Shown here piece after piece: positions 33,610 through 47,119 of a stretch of DNA of 55,790 nucleotides. This DNA is from Arthrobacter sp. GMC3 (GTDB lineage: Bacteria > Actinomycetota > Actinomycetes > Actinomycetales > Micrococcaceae). Within the stretch, counting starts at the first letter, position 1; the number at the start of each line of letters is the position of its first letter. The notes under the pieces were generated by a model. The model had not been told where the DNA came from and made no database searches. It was given only the letters and a program-made list of their open reading frames with translations. Location: positions 1 to 55,790 of the forward strand of contig NZ_PJIO01000020.1 of assembly GCF_002929305.1 (NCBI RefSeq), given 5' to 3'. Position numbers and translations under genes: made by a program.

Positions 33610-34425
33610 GTGAGCGTTTTGCAGGACATCATTGCAGGCGTCCGGGAGGACCTGGACGCCCGCAAGGCAACACTCACACTGGCACAGGTGCAGGAACGGG
33701 CTGCCCAGCAGCCTCCTGCTCTGGACGCCTTTGCCGCACTGGGCGGAAACGACAGTGTCCGCGCGGACTTGAAGGTCATCGCCGAGGTCAAGCGTCGTAG
33801 CCCATCCAAGGGCGAGCTGGCCGGCATAGCCGATCCCGCCGCCTTGGCACGTCAGTATGAAGACGGCGGAGCCTCGGTTATTAGCGTCCTCACTGAGGAA
33901 CGCCGCTTCGGCGGATCCCTGGCCGACCTAGATTCTGTGCGCGCAGCCGTGCAGATTCCGGTCCTGCGCAAGGACTTCACCTGCGATCCCTTCATGATCT
34001 ACGAGGCCCGCGCCCACGGTGCAGACCTGGTGCTGCTCATTGTGGCGGCGTTGAGTGATGAGGAACTGCGTGACTACCTGGCGCTGACCCACCAGCTGGG
34101 TATGAACGCCGTGGTGGAAACCCACACCGAGGAAGAAATCGCCCGGGCCGTGGCCGTTGGCGCCAAGATTATTGGCATTAACGTGCGCAACCTGAAAACT
34201 CTTGACGTTGACCGCGGCATCTTTGCCGCGCTGGCCTCAAAGATTCCCGCCGGGCCCATTGTCATTGCTGAGTCCGGTGTCCGCGACGTCGACGATGTAC
34301 GGCAGTATGCCGCGCACGGGGCACAGGCCATTCTGGTGGGCGAGGCTCTGGTCACGGACGCCACCCCGCTGGATCGCATCACCGAATTCAAGGACGCGGG
34401 CGCCGTCGCCATCAGCTCGCGCTAG
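33610..34425 (+). CDS. trpC: indole-3-glycerol phosphate synthase
   Basis: 271 residues, TIM barrel. VIAEVKRRSPSKGEL, the LRKDFTCDPFMIYEA stretch, the VETHTEEE segment and INVRNLKTLDVD carry the catalytic Lys and Glu residues. The GTG at 33610 begins two bases after the preceding stop and gives the family N-terminus SVLQDIIAGVREDL. There is no trpF nearby; PriA (HisA/TrpF) probably serves instead, as in other actinobacteria. Confidence 0.95.
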   Translation: MSVLQDIIAGVREDLDARKATLTLAQVQERAAQQPPALDAFAALGGNDSVRADLKVIAEVKRRSPSKGELAGIADPAALARQYEDGGASVISVLTEERRFGGSLADLDSVRAAVQIPVLRKDFTCDPFMIYEARAHGADLVLLIVAALSDEELRDYLALTHQLGMNAVVETHTEEEIARAVAVGAKIIGINVRNLKTLDVDRGIFAALASKIPAGPIVIAESGVRDVDDVRQYAAHGAQAILVGEALVTDATPLDRITEFKDAGAVAISSR

Positions 34426-34511
34426 CCGCGACTACAGGTCCACCGGCGCCGCTTCACAGCACGCAACGCATATTCTTCTCACGATTAATTACGAACAGGA
34501 CGGTGGAACTG

Positions 34512-35933
34512 ATGGCACATGTGCCCACGGCTTCTTCTTCGGATCCTTCAAAAATGAGCGATCCCGGCATGAGCGACCCCGCAACGGCGTTCCTCGCCGG
34601 AGACCGGGCCGAGTCCGCCCAGGAGCATTCCCTGCGCCACGCCCCGGGCCCATACTTTGGCAACTACGGTGGGCGATGGATGCCCGAGTCACTCATCGCC
34701 GCACTGGATGAGCTTGAGGAAACCTTCGAGAAAGCCAAGGTTGACCCCGAATTCCTGGCCGAAATTGCCGAGCTGAACAAGAATTACTCGGGCCGCCCGT
34801 CGCTGCTGACTGAAGCCAAGCGCTTCAGCGCACACGCTGGCGGCGCCCGCGTTTTCCTCAAGCGCGAGGACTTGAACCACACAGGTTCACACAAGATCAA
34901 CAACGTCCTGGGCCAGGTTTTGCTGGCCAAGCGCATGGGTAAAACCCGCATCATCGCAGAGACCGGCGCCGGTCAGCACGGCGTGGCCAGTGCAACCGCC
35001 GCAGCCCTGCTGGGCCTTGAGTGTGTTGTTTACATGGGTGCTGAGGACTGCCGTCGGCAGGCTTTGAACGTTGCCCGCATGCAGTTGCTGGGTGCCACCG
35101 TTGTCCCGGTGACCAACGGTTCACAGACGCTCAAGGACGCCATCAACGACGCCCTGCGCGACTGGGTGGCCAATGTGGACAACACCCACTACGTACTGGG
35201 CACCGTTGCCGGCGCCCACCCGTTCCCGGCCATGGTTCGCTTCTTCCACGAGGTCATCGGCGAGGAGGCCCGCGGCCAGATCCTGGAGCAGGTGGGCCGT
35301 CTCCCTGACGCCCTGTGTGCCTGCATCGGCGGCGGCTCCAACGCGATCGGGCTCTTCCACGCCTTCCTTGACGATCCGTCCGTGAAGATCTACGGCTTTG
35401 AGGCGGGCGGCGACGGCGTTGAAACCGGCCGCCACGCGGCTGCCATCACGCTGGGCCGCCCCGGCGTAATGCACGGTGCCCGCTCCTACCTCATGCAGGA
35501 CGACGACGGTCAAACCGTTGAGTCGCACTCCATCTCCGCAGGTCTGGACTACCCCAGCGTCGGTCCGGAACACTCCTACCTTTCCGACATCGGCCGTGTC
35601 AGCTACGAGCCCATCACCGACGTCGAAGCCATGGACGCCTTCAAGCTCCTGAGCCAGACCGAAGGAATCATCCCGGCCATCGAGTCTTCCCACGCTCTGG
35701 CCGGCGCCATCAAGGTGGGCCAGCGGCTCACCGAAGGCGTTGGTGACCCGTCCGACGTTGTCATCATCGTCAATCTTTCGGGCCGCGGTGACAAGGACGT
35801 GGAAACGGCTGCCGCCTGGTTCGGCATGCTCGATGAGCAAGGCCACGTGAAGGGCACCACGCTGTCCACCCGCACCGCCAAAGGCGCAGCGCCGGCGGCC
35901 GATGAGAACGCAGAGGATGCCACCCATGAGTGA
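34512..35933 (+). CDS. trpB: tryptophan synthase beta chain
   Basis: 473 residues. The PLP lysine is Lys128 in HTGSHKINN, with ETGAGQHG and the GGGSNAIG phosphate loop. It is longer than usual owing to about 40 extra N-terminal residues rich in Ser and Asp and a 25-residue acidic C-terminal tail. ATG at 34512 is chosen; GTG at 34503 is an alternative. It overlaps trpA by 8 bp. Confidence 0.94.
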   Translation: MAHVPTASSSDPSKMSDPGMSDPATAFLAGDRAESAQEHSLRHAPGPYFGNYGGRWMPESLIAALDELEETFEKAKVDPEFLAEIAELNKNYSGRPSLLTEAKRFSAHAGGARVFLKREDLNHTGSHKINNVLGQVLLAKRMGKTRIIAETGAGQHGVASATAAALLGLECVVYMGAEDCRRQALNVARMQLLGATVVPVTNGSQTLKDAINDALRDWVANVDNTHYVLGTVAGAHPFPAMVRFFHEVIGEEARGQILEQVGRLPDALCACIGGGSNAIGLFHAFLDDPSVKIYGFEAGGDGVETGRHAAAITLGRPGVMHGARSYLMQDDDGQTVESHSISAGLDYPSVGPEHSYLSDIGRVSYEPITDVEAMDAFKLLSQTEGIIPAIESSHALAGAIKVGQRLTEGVGDPSDVVIIVNLSGRGDKDVETAAAWFGMLDEQGHVKGTTLSTRTAKGAAPAADENAEDATHE

Positions 35934-36762
35934 GAACACCGCACCGGCACAATTTGCCAGCAAGTCCGCCGCCGCCATCGACCGGGCCAAGGCCGCCGGG
36001 CGCAAGGCCCTTATCGCGTACCTGCCCGCCGGATTCCCCGACAAGCAGACCTCCATTGACGCGGCCATCGCCTTGGCCCGCAACGGTGCCGACATCATTG
36101 AGATCGGCATCCCGTATTCGGATCCGGTCATGGACGGTGCCGTCATTCAGGCCGCCACCACCGAAGCCCTGAACAAAGGCTTCCGCGTGGCGGACGTTTT
36201 CGACATCGTGGCAGCAGTCACCGCCGAGACCGACGCCGCCGTTCTGGTCATGACGTATTGGAACCCGGTGGATCGCCTGGGCGTTGACGAGTTCTCCCGC
36301 CGCCTAGCCGAGGCCGGGGGAGCAGGACTCATTACCCCCGACCTCATTCCCGACGAGGCTGCCGAATGGTTTGCGGCCTCCGACAAGTACGGTCTTGACC
36401 GGGTGTTCCTCGTGGCACCCTCCTCCACACCGGAGCGCGTCGCCATGACCGTGGCGGCAAGCCGCGGCTTCGTCTACGCCGTCTCCATCATGGGCGTGAC
36501 CGGTGCCCGCACCTCGGTGTCCAGTGCAGCCGAGGCCGTGGTGGCCGCAGCGCACGCCGCAGGCGCCGAGCGGGCCTGCGTAGGCCTAGGCGTCTCCAAG
36601 CCTGAGCATGTGCGTGAAATTGCGGCCTACGCCGACGGCGTCATTGTCGGGACTGCCCTCGTGGCGGCCCTGCGCGACGGCGGTGTGGCGGCCGTGGGTG
36701 CGCTGGCCAAGGAACTCAGCGGCGGCTTCGACGCACCCACCTCCTCCAACCCGGAAGCATAA
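35926..36762 (+). CDS. trpA: tryptophan synthase alpha chain
   Basis: 278 residues, TIM barrel that cleaves indole-3-glycerol phosphate. LIAYLPAGFPD, the catalytic Glu and Asp in DIIEIGIPYSDPVMDG, and VSIMGVTGART are intact. It begins inside trpB, ensuring paired production of the two subunits, and its TAA is followed at once by the lgt GTG. Confidence 0.95.
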   Translation: MSENTAPAQFASKSAAAIDRAKAAGRKALIAYLPAGFPDKQTSIDAAIALARNGADIIEIGIPYSDPVMDGAVIQAATTEALNKGFRVADVFDIVAAVTAETDAAVLVMTYWNPVDRLGVDEFSRRLAEAGGAGLITPDLIPDEAAEWFAASDKYGLDRVFLVAPSSTPERVAMTVAASRGFVYAVSIMGVTGARTSVSSAAEAVVAAAHAAGAERACVGLGVSKPEHVREIAAYADGVIVGTALVAALRDGGVAAVGALAKELSGGFDAPTSSNPEA

Positions 36763-37824
36763 GTGCCTGTGATCTTCACTCTCTCTTCTCCCACCTTGGC
36801 CACGGCCGTGGGTACGGCAATTCCCGCACCCGCGTGGTCTGGCTTTGATATTGGCCCCCTCCGCATCCACGCCTACGCCCTGTGCATCCTGCTGGGTATC
36901 ATCGCAGCATTGTGGATGACCGACCGGCGCTGGAAGCGCCGCGGCGGCCCCGAGGGCTCCATCTGGGACATCGCCATCTGGGCCATCCCCTTCGGCATCA
37001 TCGGCGGCCGTCTTTACCACGTGTTTTCTTCCCCTGACGCCTACTTTGGTCCGGGCTTCAATGGCACCGGAAACCTGGCGCTCATCCCGCAAATCTGGCT
37101 GGGTGGCTTGGGTATCTGGGGTGCTGTGGTCTTGGGTGTCGTCGGGGCCTGGATTGGTTGCCGCCGCGCGGGTGTGCGGATCTCGGCGTTCGTTGACGCC
37201 GCCGCCCCCGGCATCCTGCTGGCTCAGGCCATTGGCCGCTGGGGCAACTACTTCAACCAGGAACTCTTTGGCGGACCCACCACCCTTCCCTGGGGCCTGC
37301 ACGTTGACCCGCAATTTGTGCCGGCCGGCTACAGCCCCGACACCTTGTTCCAGCCCACCTTCCTTTACGAGTGCATCTGGAACCTGCTCGGCGTTGCGGC
37401 GTTGCTCCTGCTTGACCGCAAGTTCAAGCTGCGCCACGGCCGTCTCTTCCTGCTGTACGCCATGATCTACACGGCCGGACGCGTCTGGATCGAAATGCTC
37501 CGTATCGACACCGCCGAGCAGATCACACTCTTTGGCATCACCACCCGCCTGAACGTCTGGACAAGCGTGTTTGTCTTCCTGGCGGCCCTGGTGTTGTTCC
37601 TGGTGCTGACGTTCCTCAAGTCCAAGAACGCCTCCGATTCGGTCTACCTGGCCGGTCGCGAACCCGTAGTTGGCGCGGAAACTGTTTCTGACGGCGAGAG
37701 CGCGGAGGGCGCAGCTTCCGAGCCCGGCAGCACCTCCGACGCCGGTACTTCAGAGCAGCGCCCGGCCGACGCTGACACGGGGGAATCTTCCGCTACGGAG
37801 GAACCCAAGTCTCCGGGAGCATAG
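36763..37824 (+). CDS. lgt: prolipoprotein diacylglyceryl transferase
   Basis: 353 residues with about seven membrane helices. It attaches diacylglycerol to lipobox cysteines, for example that of the Rieske lipoprotein in this window. The Lgt signature GRWGNYFNQELFG and the RIHAYAL start region are present. The last 70 residues are an acidic, Ser/Glu-rich tail typical of actinobacterial Lgt. It starts with GTG immediately after the trpA stop, and a strong terminator follows. Confidence 0.95.
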   Translation: MPVIFTLSSPTLATAVGTAIPAPAWSGFDIGPLRIHAYALCILLGIIAALWMTDRRWKRRGGPEGSIWDIAIWAIPFGIIGGRLYHVFSSPDAYFGPGFNGTGNLALIPQIWLGGLGIWGAVVLGVVGAWIGCRRAGVRISAFVDAAAPGILLAQAIGRWGNYFNQELFGGPTTLPWGLHVDPQFVPAGYSPDTLFQPTFLYECIWNLLGVAALLLLDRKFKLRHGRLFLLYAMIYTAGRVWIEMLRIDTAEQITLFGITTRLNVWTSVFVFLAALVLFLVLTFLKSKNASDSVYLAGREPVVGAETVSDGESAEGAASEPGSTSDAGTSEQRPADADTGESSATEEPKSPGA

Positions 37825-37830
37825 CTAGCG

Positions 37831-37864
37831 CCCGCCTGACGGCAACACCCGCCTGACGGCAACA
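37831..37864. repeat. 17-bp perfect tandem duplication
   Basis: CCCGCCTGACGGCAACA occurs twice back to back at 37831-37847 and 37848-37864, between the lgt stop and its terminator. It is probably a recent slippage product. Confidence 0.9.
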
Positions 37865-37878
37865 ATTGAGCTGAATTA

Positions 37879-37908
37879 GCGGCCCCGGATTACCGGGGCC
37901 GCTTTTTT
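37879..37908 (+). terminator. terminator of the trp-lgt operon
   Basis: GCGGCCCCGG (37879-37888) and CCGGGGCCGC (37893-37902) enclose the loop ATTA and are followed by six T bases. Confidence 0.97.
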
Positions 37909-38303
37909 GTGCGCAGCGACGCATCGCAAGGGGCCGCAGAGCCGGGGAAACGCGGCGAAACGAGGGGCCGACCAGAGCGCTTCTTGAATCTGATTACTGA
38001 TCGTGCATATTGGTTCATCATGCAAGATGAATGTATTCACCTCCGGCAGCACCCTTATATAGTGATAATCGCCGCGCAGACGGGCCCGCACGCATCACTT
38101 ATGGGCCTTTGTGCACTTGCACTACGGAAATACCTTCCTGGTGGACGTGACACATGCGAGATGCCAGCCGGGCGGGGACACCCACTTCGTTCGGATTGGA
38201 CACGGCAGCATAGCTTCACCGTTTGCCGGGAAATCCCTTCCCGGCGTCCCAGGGCCATCGTCGTCCCCATCCAACGCTCTTCCAGGGGAAGGACTTCACC
38301 GTC
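37909..38303 (+). promoter_or_regulatory. long upstream region and leader of gltB
   Basis: About 395 bases without a convincing gene. A promoter may be TTCACC (38036-38041), 16 bases, TATAGT (38058-38063), which would give a leader of about 235 bases. The leader contains a hairpin GCCGGGA (38225-38231) / TCCCGGC (38239-38245) and a possible 19-codon frame at 38154-38213 preceded by GGTGGA. A frame open across the whole region codes an unlikely protein. The length suggests RNA-level control, but no known riboswitch is recognised. Confidence 0.45.
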
Positions 38304-42951
<4,648 letters not shown>

Positions 42952-42959
<8 letters not shown>

Positions 42960-44406
42960 TCCCCGCGGTTTTTTGAAGAATAGGGAACGCATCACCCAGG
43001 CCCGCCGGCCCGTGCCGGTCAGGATCATGGACTGGAAAGAGGTCTATGAGGCACAGGAGAAGGGCGTCCTGAAGTCACAGGCCGGGCGCTGCATGGATTG
43101 TGGAGTGCCGTTCTGCCACCAGGGTTGCCCGCTGGGCAACCTGATTCCGGAGTGGAACGACCTGACGTGGCGGGACAAGGGCCAGGAAGCCATCGAGCGC
43201 CTGCACGCCACCAACAACTTCCCCGAGTTCACCGGCCGCCTGTGCCCGGCGCCGTGTGAGAGTGCCTGCGTACTGAGCATCAACCAGCCCGCGGTGACCA
43301 TCAAGCAGGTGGAGGTGTCCATCATTGACGAGGCCTTCGAGGCGGATTGGGTACAGCCGCTGCCGCCGGCACGGCTCACAGGCAAGACCGTCGCCGTCGT
43401 CGGGTCCGGGCCTGCGGGTCTGGCCGTGGCCCAGCAGCTCACCCGCACAGGGCACACGGTTGCCGTGTACGAACGCGATGACAGGATTGGCGGGCTGCTG
43501 CGTTACGGCATCCCGGACTTCAAGCTCGAGAAGGAAAAGCTCGATCGCCGCCTGGAGCAGATGACTGCTGAGGGCACACGCTTCCGCACGGGCATTGAAG
43601 TGGGTAAGGACATTGGCTGGGATCAGCTGCGCAAGCGGTATGACGCCGTCGTGGTGACCACCGGGGCAACCGTGCCGCGGGACCTGCCCATTCCCGGCCG
43701 CGCGCTGGAGGGCGTGCACTTCGCCATGGATTACCTGGTGCAGGGCAACAAGGTGGTGGCCGGGGACGTGGTGCCCGGGCAGATCGACGCCCGCGGCAAG
43801 AATGTGGTGATCTTGGGCGGCGGCGACACCGGTGCAGATTGCCTCGGTACCGCACACCGCCAGCAGGCGGCGTCGGTGACCACGCTGGCCATCGGCAAGC
43901 AGCCGCCGGTGGAACGCGCCGCAGCCCAGCCCTGGCCCACGTTCCCGAACCTTTTTGAGGTTGCCAGTGCTCACGAGGAAGGCGGGGAGCGCAGTTACCT
44001 GGCCTCCACGGTTGAATTCTTGGGGGAGAACGGTGTGCTGACAGGTTTGAAGATTGCCGAAACCGAATTCCAGGGTGGGCGGAGGGTGCCCAAGGAGGGC
44101 ACCGAGCGCATTATCCCGGCGGATCTGGTGTTCTTGTCGCTGGGGTTCACGGGTCCGGAAACGGCCGAACTGACCCACCAGCTGCCCGTTGAACTGGATG
44201 AGCGCTCCAATGTGCGCCGTGATGGTTACTACATGACGAGCCGGCCGGGAGTGTTTGCCGCGGGGGACGCCGGGCGAGGTCAATCACTGATTGTGTGGGC
44301 CATTGCTGAGGGTCGGGCCTGTGCTGCGGCAGTGGATAAGTTTCTGATGGGCGAAACATTTCTTCCTGCACCTGTCTCACCCAGTGACTCGGCTATCAGT
44401 GTTTAG
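42952..44406 (+). CDS. gltD: glutamate synthase small subunit
   Basis: 484 residues, the FAD/NADPH subunit. The N-terminal iron-sulfur domain has CMDCGVPFC and GCPLGN; two nucleotide-binding folds follow, VAVVGSGPAGLAVAQQL for FAD and VVILGGGDTGADCLG for NADPH, and the C-terminal FAD motif is VFAAGDAGRG. The GTG at 42952 follows GGAGG and overlaps the gltB end by 8 bp. Confidence 0.95.
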
Positions 44407-44475
44407 TGGCGAGCGACTAGGCTGGAAGCAAGTCCTAAAGATTTCTACTGTTAAACACACCACGAGGTAGGTACA

Positions 44476-45963
44476 TTGAGACGCGCAAAGATTGTTGCGA
44501 CTTTCGGGCCGGCTATTGCCAGCTATGAAAACACACTTGCGGTTCTGGAGGCGGGCGTCAACGTAGCCCGCATGAACATGAGCCACGGCGATTACACCGT
44601 GCACCAGAACACTTATGACAACGTTCGTAAGGCCGCTGCATCCTTGAACAAGGCGGTTGCCATCATGGCTGACCTGCAGGGCCCGAAGATTCGTCTGGGC
44701 CGCTTTGCCAATGGCGAGGGCTACGACCTGGCCGTGGGCGATGTTTTCACCATCACCACCGAAGATGTTCCGGGCACCAAGGACATCTGCTCCACCACGT
44801 TGAAGTCGCTCACCGAGGACGTCAACGTTGGCGACATCATGCTCATCGATGACGGCAAGGTTTCTGTTCAGGCCACGGCGGTTGACTCCGTCAAGGTTGT
44901 CACTGTTGTGACTGTTCCGGGCAAGGTTTCCAACAACAAGGGCATCAACTTGCCTGGCGTTGCTGTGAATGTCCCCGCCTTGAGCGAAAAGGACGAGGAC
45001 GATCTGCGTTGGGCTTTGGCTTGCGGTGCAGATTTGATTGCACTCTCCTTTGTGCGCGATGCAGCCGACATCACCCGCGTTCACGAGATCATGGACGAAG
45101 AAGGCCGCCGCGTGCCGGTCATCGCCAAGATCGAGAAGCCGCAGGCTGTTGCCAACTTGGAAGCCATTGTTGACGCCTTTGACGCCATCATGGTTGCCCG
45201 TGGCGACTTGGGTGTTGAGTTGCCGCTGGAAGATGTGCCTCTGGTACAGAAGAAGTGCGTTGAAATGGCTCGCCGCTGGGCCAAGCCCGTCATTGTGGCC
45301 ACCCAGGTGCTTGAATCCATGATCGACAACCCGCGCCCCACCCGTGCGGAGGCTTCGGACTGTGCCAATGCCGTGCTCGACGGCGCGGATGCAGTCATGC
45401 TCTCCGGCGAGACCAGTGTTGGCAAGTTCCCGATCGAAACCGTCAAGGTCATGGCGCGCATCATTGAAGCAGCCGAGGCGGAAGATGGCATGAAGCTCAT
45501 CCCGAAGCTGGGTTCCGAGCCGAAGACCCGCGGCGGCGTCATCACGGCAGCGGCCGTGCAGATCGCCGACCAGCTGGATGCCAAGTACATTGCAACGTTT
45601 ACGCAGTCAGGTGACTCGGCTCGCCGTTTGTCCCGCCTGCGTCCGCGCAAGCAGGTCTTTGCTTTCACACCCGAAGAGCAGGTTCGCAATGAGCTGGCAC
45701 TGACGTGGGGCATTGAGCCCGTTCTGGTGCCCATGGTGGCCCACACTGACGCCATGACCGAGCAGGTTGACCGCACCCTGTTGGAGAAGAACTTGGTTGA
45801 CGCAGGTGACCTGGTTGTCATCGCTGCCGGTTCCCCTCCCGGACAGGCCGGTTCCACGAACCTGGTCAAGGTTCACAAGGTGGGCGACCTCGCCGACCTG
45901 GGCAAGGCCGGAGTTGGCGTGCGCGTGAACAAGGAAAAGATTGGCCCCTGGCCCACAGTGTAA
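44476..45963 (+). CDS. pyk: pyruvate kinase
   Basis: 495 residues, last step of glycolysis. MRRAKIVATFGPA, the catalytic Lys region VIAKIEKPQA, MVARGDLGVELPLE and ATQVLESMI are typical, with a C-terminal regulatory domain. The start is TTG with GAGGTAGG upstream. The 69-base gap after gltD, with TTCTACTGTTAAAC, could hold its own promoter. A strong terminator follows. Confidence 0.95.
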   Translation: MRRAKIVATFGPAIASYENTLAVLEAGVNVARMNMSHGDYTVHQNTYDNVRKAAASLNKAVAIMADLQGPKIRLGRFANGEGYDLAVGDVFTITTEDVPGTKDICSTTLKSLTEDVNVGDIMLIDDGKVSVQATAVDSVKVVTVVTVPGKVSNNKGINLPGVAVNVPALSEKDEDDLRWALACGADLIALSFVRDAADITRVHEIMDEEGRRVPVIAKIEKPQAVANLEAIVDAFDAIMVARGDLGVELPLEDVPLVQKKCVEMARRWAKPVIVATQVLESMIDNPRPTRAEASDCANAVLDGADAVMLSGETSVGKFPIETVKVMARIIEAAEAEDGMKLIPKLGSEPKTRGGVITAAAVQIADQLDAKYIATFTQSGDSARRLSRLRPRKQVFAFTPEEQVRNELALTWGIEPVLVPMVAHTDAMTEQVDRTLLEKNLVDAGDLVVIAAGSPPGQAGSTNLVKVHKVGDLADLGKAGVGVRVNKEKIGPWPTV

Positions 45964-46000
45964 TTTCCGCACTTCTGGCCGGGCTTGCCCGGGCCTAACA

Positions 46001-46055
46001 AGACGCACTGCGTGTTGAAAACCTCACAGTTTTCCGCACGTGGTGCGTCTTTTTG
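46001..46055 (+). terminator. terminator after pyk
   Basis: AGACGCAC (46001-46008) pairs with GTGCGTCT (46043-46050), with more pairing inside, and is followed by a T run to 46054. Confidence 0.92.
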
Positions 46056-46078
46056 CTTAACACAACACCGTTAAAGTA

Positions 46079-46111
46079 CGACGTCGGCACCCGATCTGGG
46101 TGCCGACGTCG
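46079..46111 (-). terminator. 14-bp hairpin after the ANTAR regulator
   Basis: CGACGTCGGCACCC pairs perfectly with GGGTGCCGACGTCG across the loop GATCT. It lies downstream of the minus-strand response regulator and back to back with the pyk terminator. Confidence 0.8.
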
Positions 46112-46163
46112 TTCACAGGACGCTCCACGGCCCACAAGTCCGTGGGCCCAGTTGGGGAGTGGG

Positions 46164-46766
46164 CTAGTTGACCTGGTTGATGATGGTTTCGGCGACTTCG
46201 CGCATGCTCAGGCGGCGGTCCATGGAGGTCTTCTGGATCCAGCGGAACGCCTCGGGCTCGCTGAGGCCCATCTTGGTGGTGAGAAGGCTCTTGGCGCGTT
46301 CTACGAGCTTGCGGGTGGCGAACTGCTCCTGGAGGTCGGATACCTCGTTTTCTAGTGCCTTGATCTCCTCGTGGCGGGAGAGTGCGATTTCCAGGGCGGG
46401 GAGGAGATCGGCTGGGGTGAAGGGCTTGACGACGTAGGCCATGGCGCCGGCGTCGCGGGCTCGCTCGACGAGTTCCTTCTGGCTGAAGGCGGTTAGGAGA
46501 ACGACGGGGGCGATGCGGGCCTTGACGATGATCTCAGCGGCCGTGATGCCGTCCATGACGGGCATTTTGACGTCCATGAGGACCAGGTCCGGCTTGAGCT
46601 CTTTGGCGAGCTCCACGGCCTTTTCGCCGTTGTCAGCTTCACCGACCACGTCGTAGCCTTCGCCACGCAGGATTTCCATGATGTCCAAACGGATCAGGGT
46701 CTCATCCTCCGCAACAATGACACGGCGTGCGGGAGTGGTGGGGGTGGTTTCCGATTGTTCGGACAC
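46164..46766 (-). CDS. response regulator with ANTAR RNA-binding output domain
   Basis: 200 residues. The receiver domain has the acid pair in AEDET, the phosphorylation site Asp65 in VLMDVKMPV and Lys114 in VVKPF. A coiled-coil segment links it to a C-terminal ANTAR domain (about 140-197) with the AKSLLTTKMGLSEPEAFRWI motif. Such proteins, like PdtaR, bind paired RNA hexaloops and act as antiterminators. The GTG at 46766 follows AAGGAG by seven bases. No sensor kinase gene is adjacent. Confidence 0.93.
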   Translation of the reverse strand: MSEQSETTPTTPARRVIVAEDETLIRLDIMEILRGEGYDVVGEADNGEKAVELAKELKPDLVLMDVKMPVMDGITAAEIIVKARIAPVVLLTAFSQKELVERARDAGAMAYVVKPFTPADLLPALEIALSRHEEIKALENEVSDLQEQFATRKLVERAKSLLTTKMGLSEPEAFRWIQKTSMDRRLSMREVAETIINQVN

Positions 46767-46951
46767 GAAGGCTCCTTAGAAGCGATAAGCTGTGATTTCC
46801 GACACAAAGGCCGAATTTATAGCGCTTGGGGGGCGCTAGTTCTACAAAACAGCCTATCTGCATGTAGAGTAGTTTCGCGCACTCGTTCGGAAGTGATTCT
46901 TGAATGAGAGCGTGATCTTCGTAACGGTGTTCATTTGAACGCTTTGCTAAG

Positions 46952-47032
46952 GCCCAAGTGGCGGAACGGCAGACGCGCTGCACTCAAAATGCAGTATCGA
47001 AAGGTGTGTGGGTTCGAATCCCACCTTGGGCA
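46952..47032 (+). tRNA. tRNA-Leu(CAA)
   Basis: A class II tRNA of 81 bases with a variable arm. The acceptor is GCCCAAG / CTTGGGC, the anticodon loop is CTCAAAA with anticodon CAA, and the discriminator is A. No CCA is encoded. It is the probable attachment site of the element beginning directly after it. Confidence 0.95.
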
Positions 47033-47036
47033 CGCT

Positions 47037-47060
47037 AAACCCCCTGGTCACAGGGGGTTT
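47037..47060 (+). terminator. tRNA-Leu terminator
   Basis: AAACCCCCTG (47037-47046) pairs perfectly with CAGGGGGTTT (47051-47060) across the loop GTCA, and the T run continues by one base. Confidence 0.93.
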
Positions 47061-47119
47061 TCGTGTTTAAGTGTTCCCAAAAACGCCAAAAGTGTTCCCA
47101 CGAGCGTAAAATTGACTGC

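Noticed and set aside
43075..44283. 402-codon minus-strand frame inside gltD
   Set aside because: Antisense shadow of a gene with intact FAD, NADPH and Fe-S motifs.
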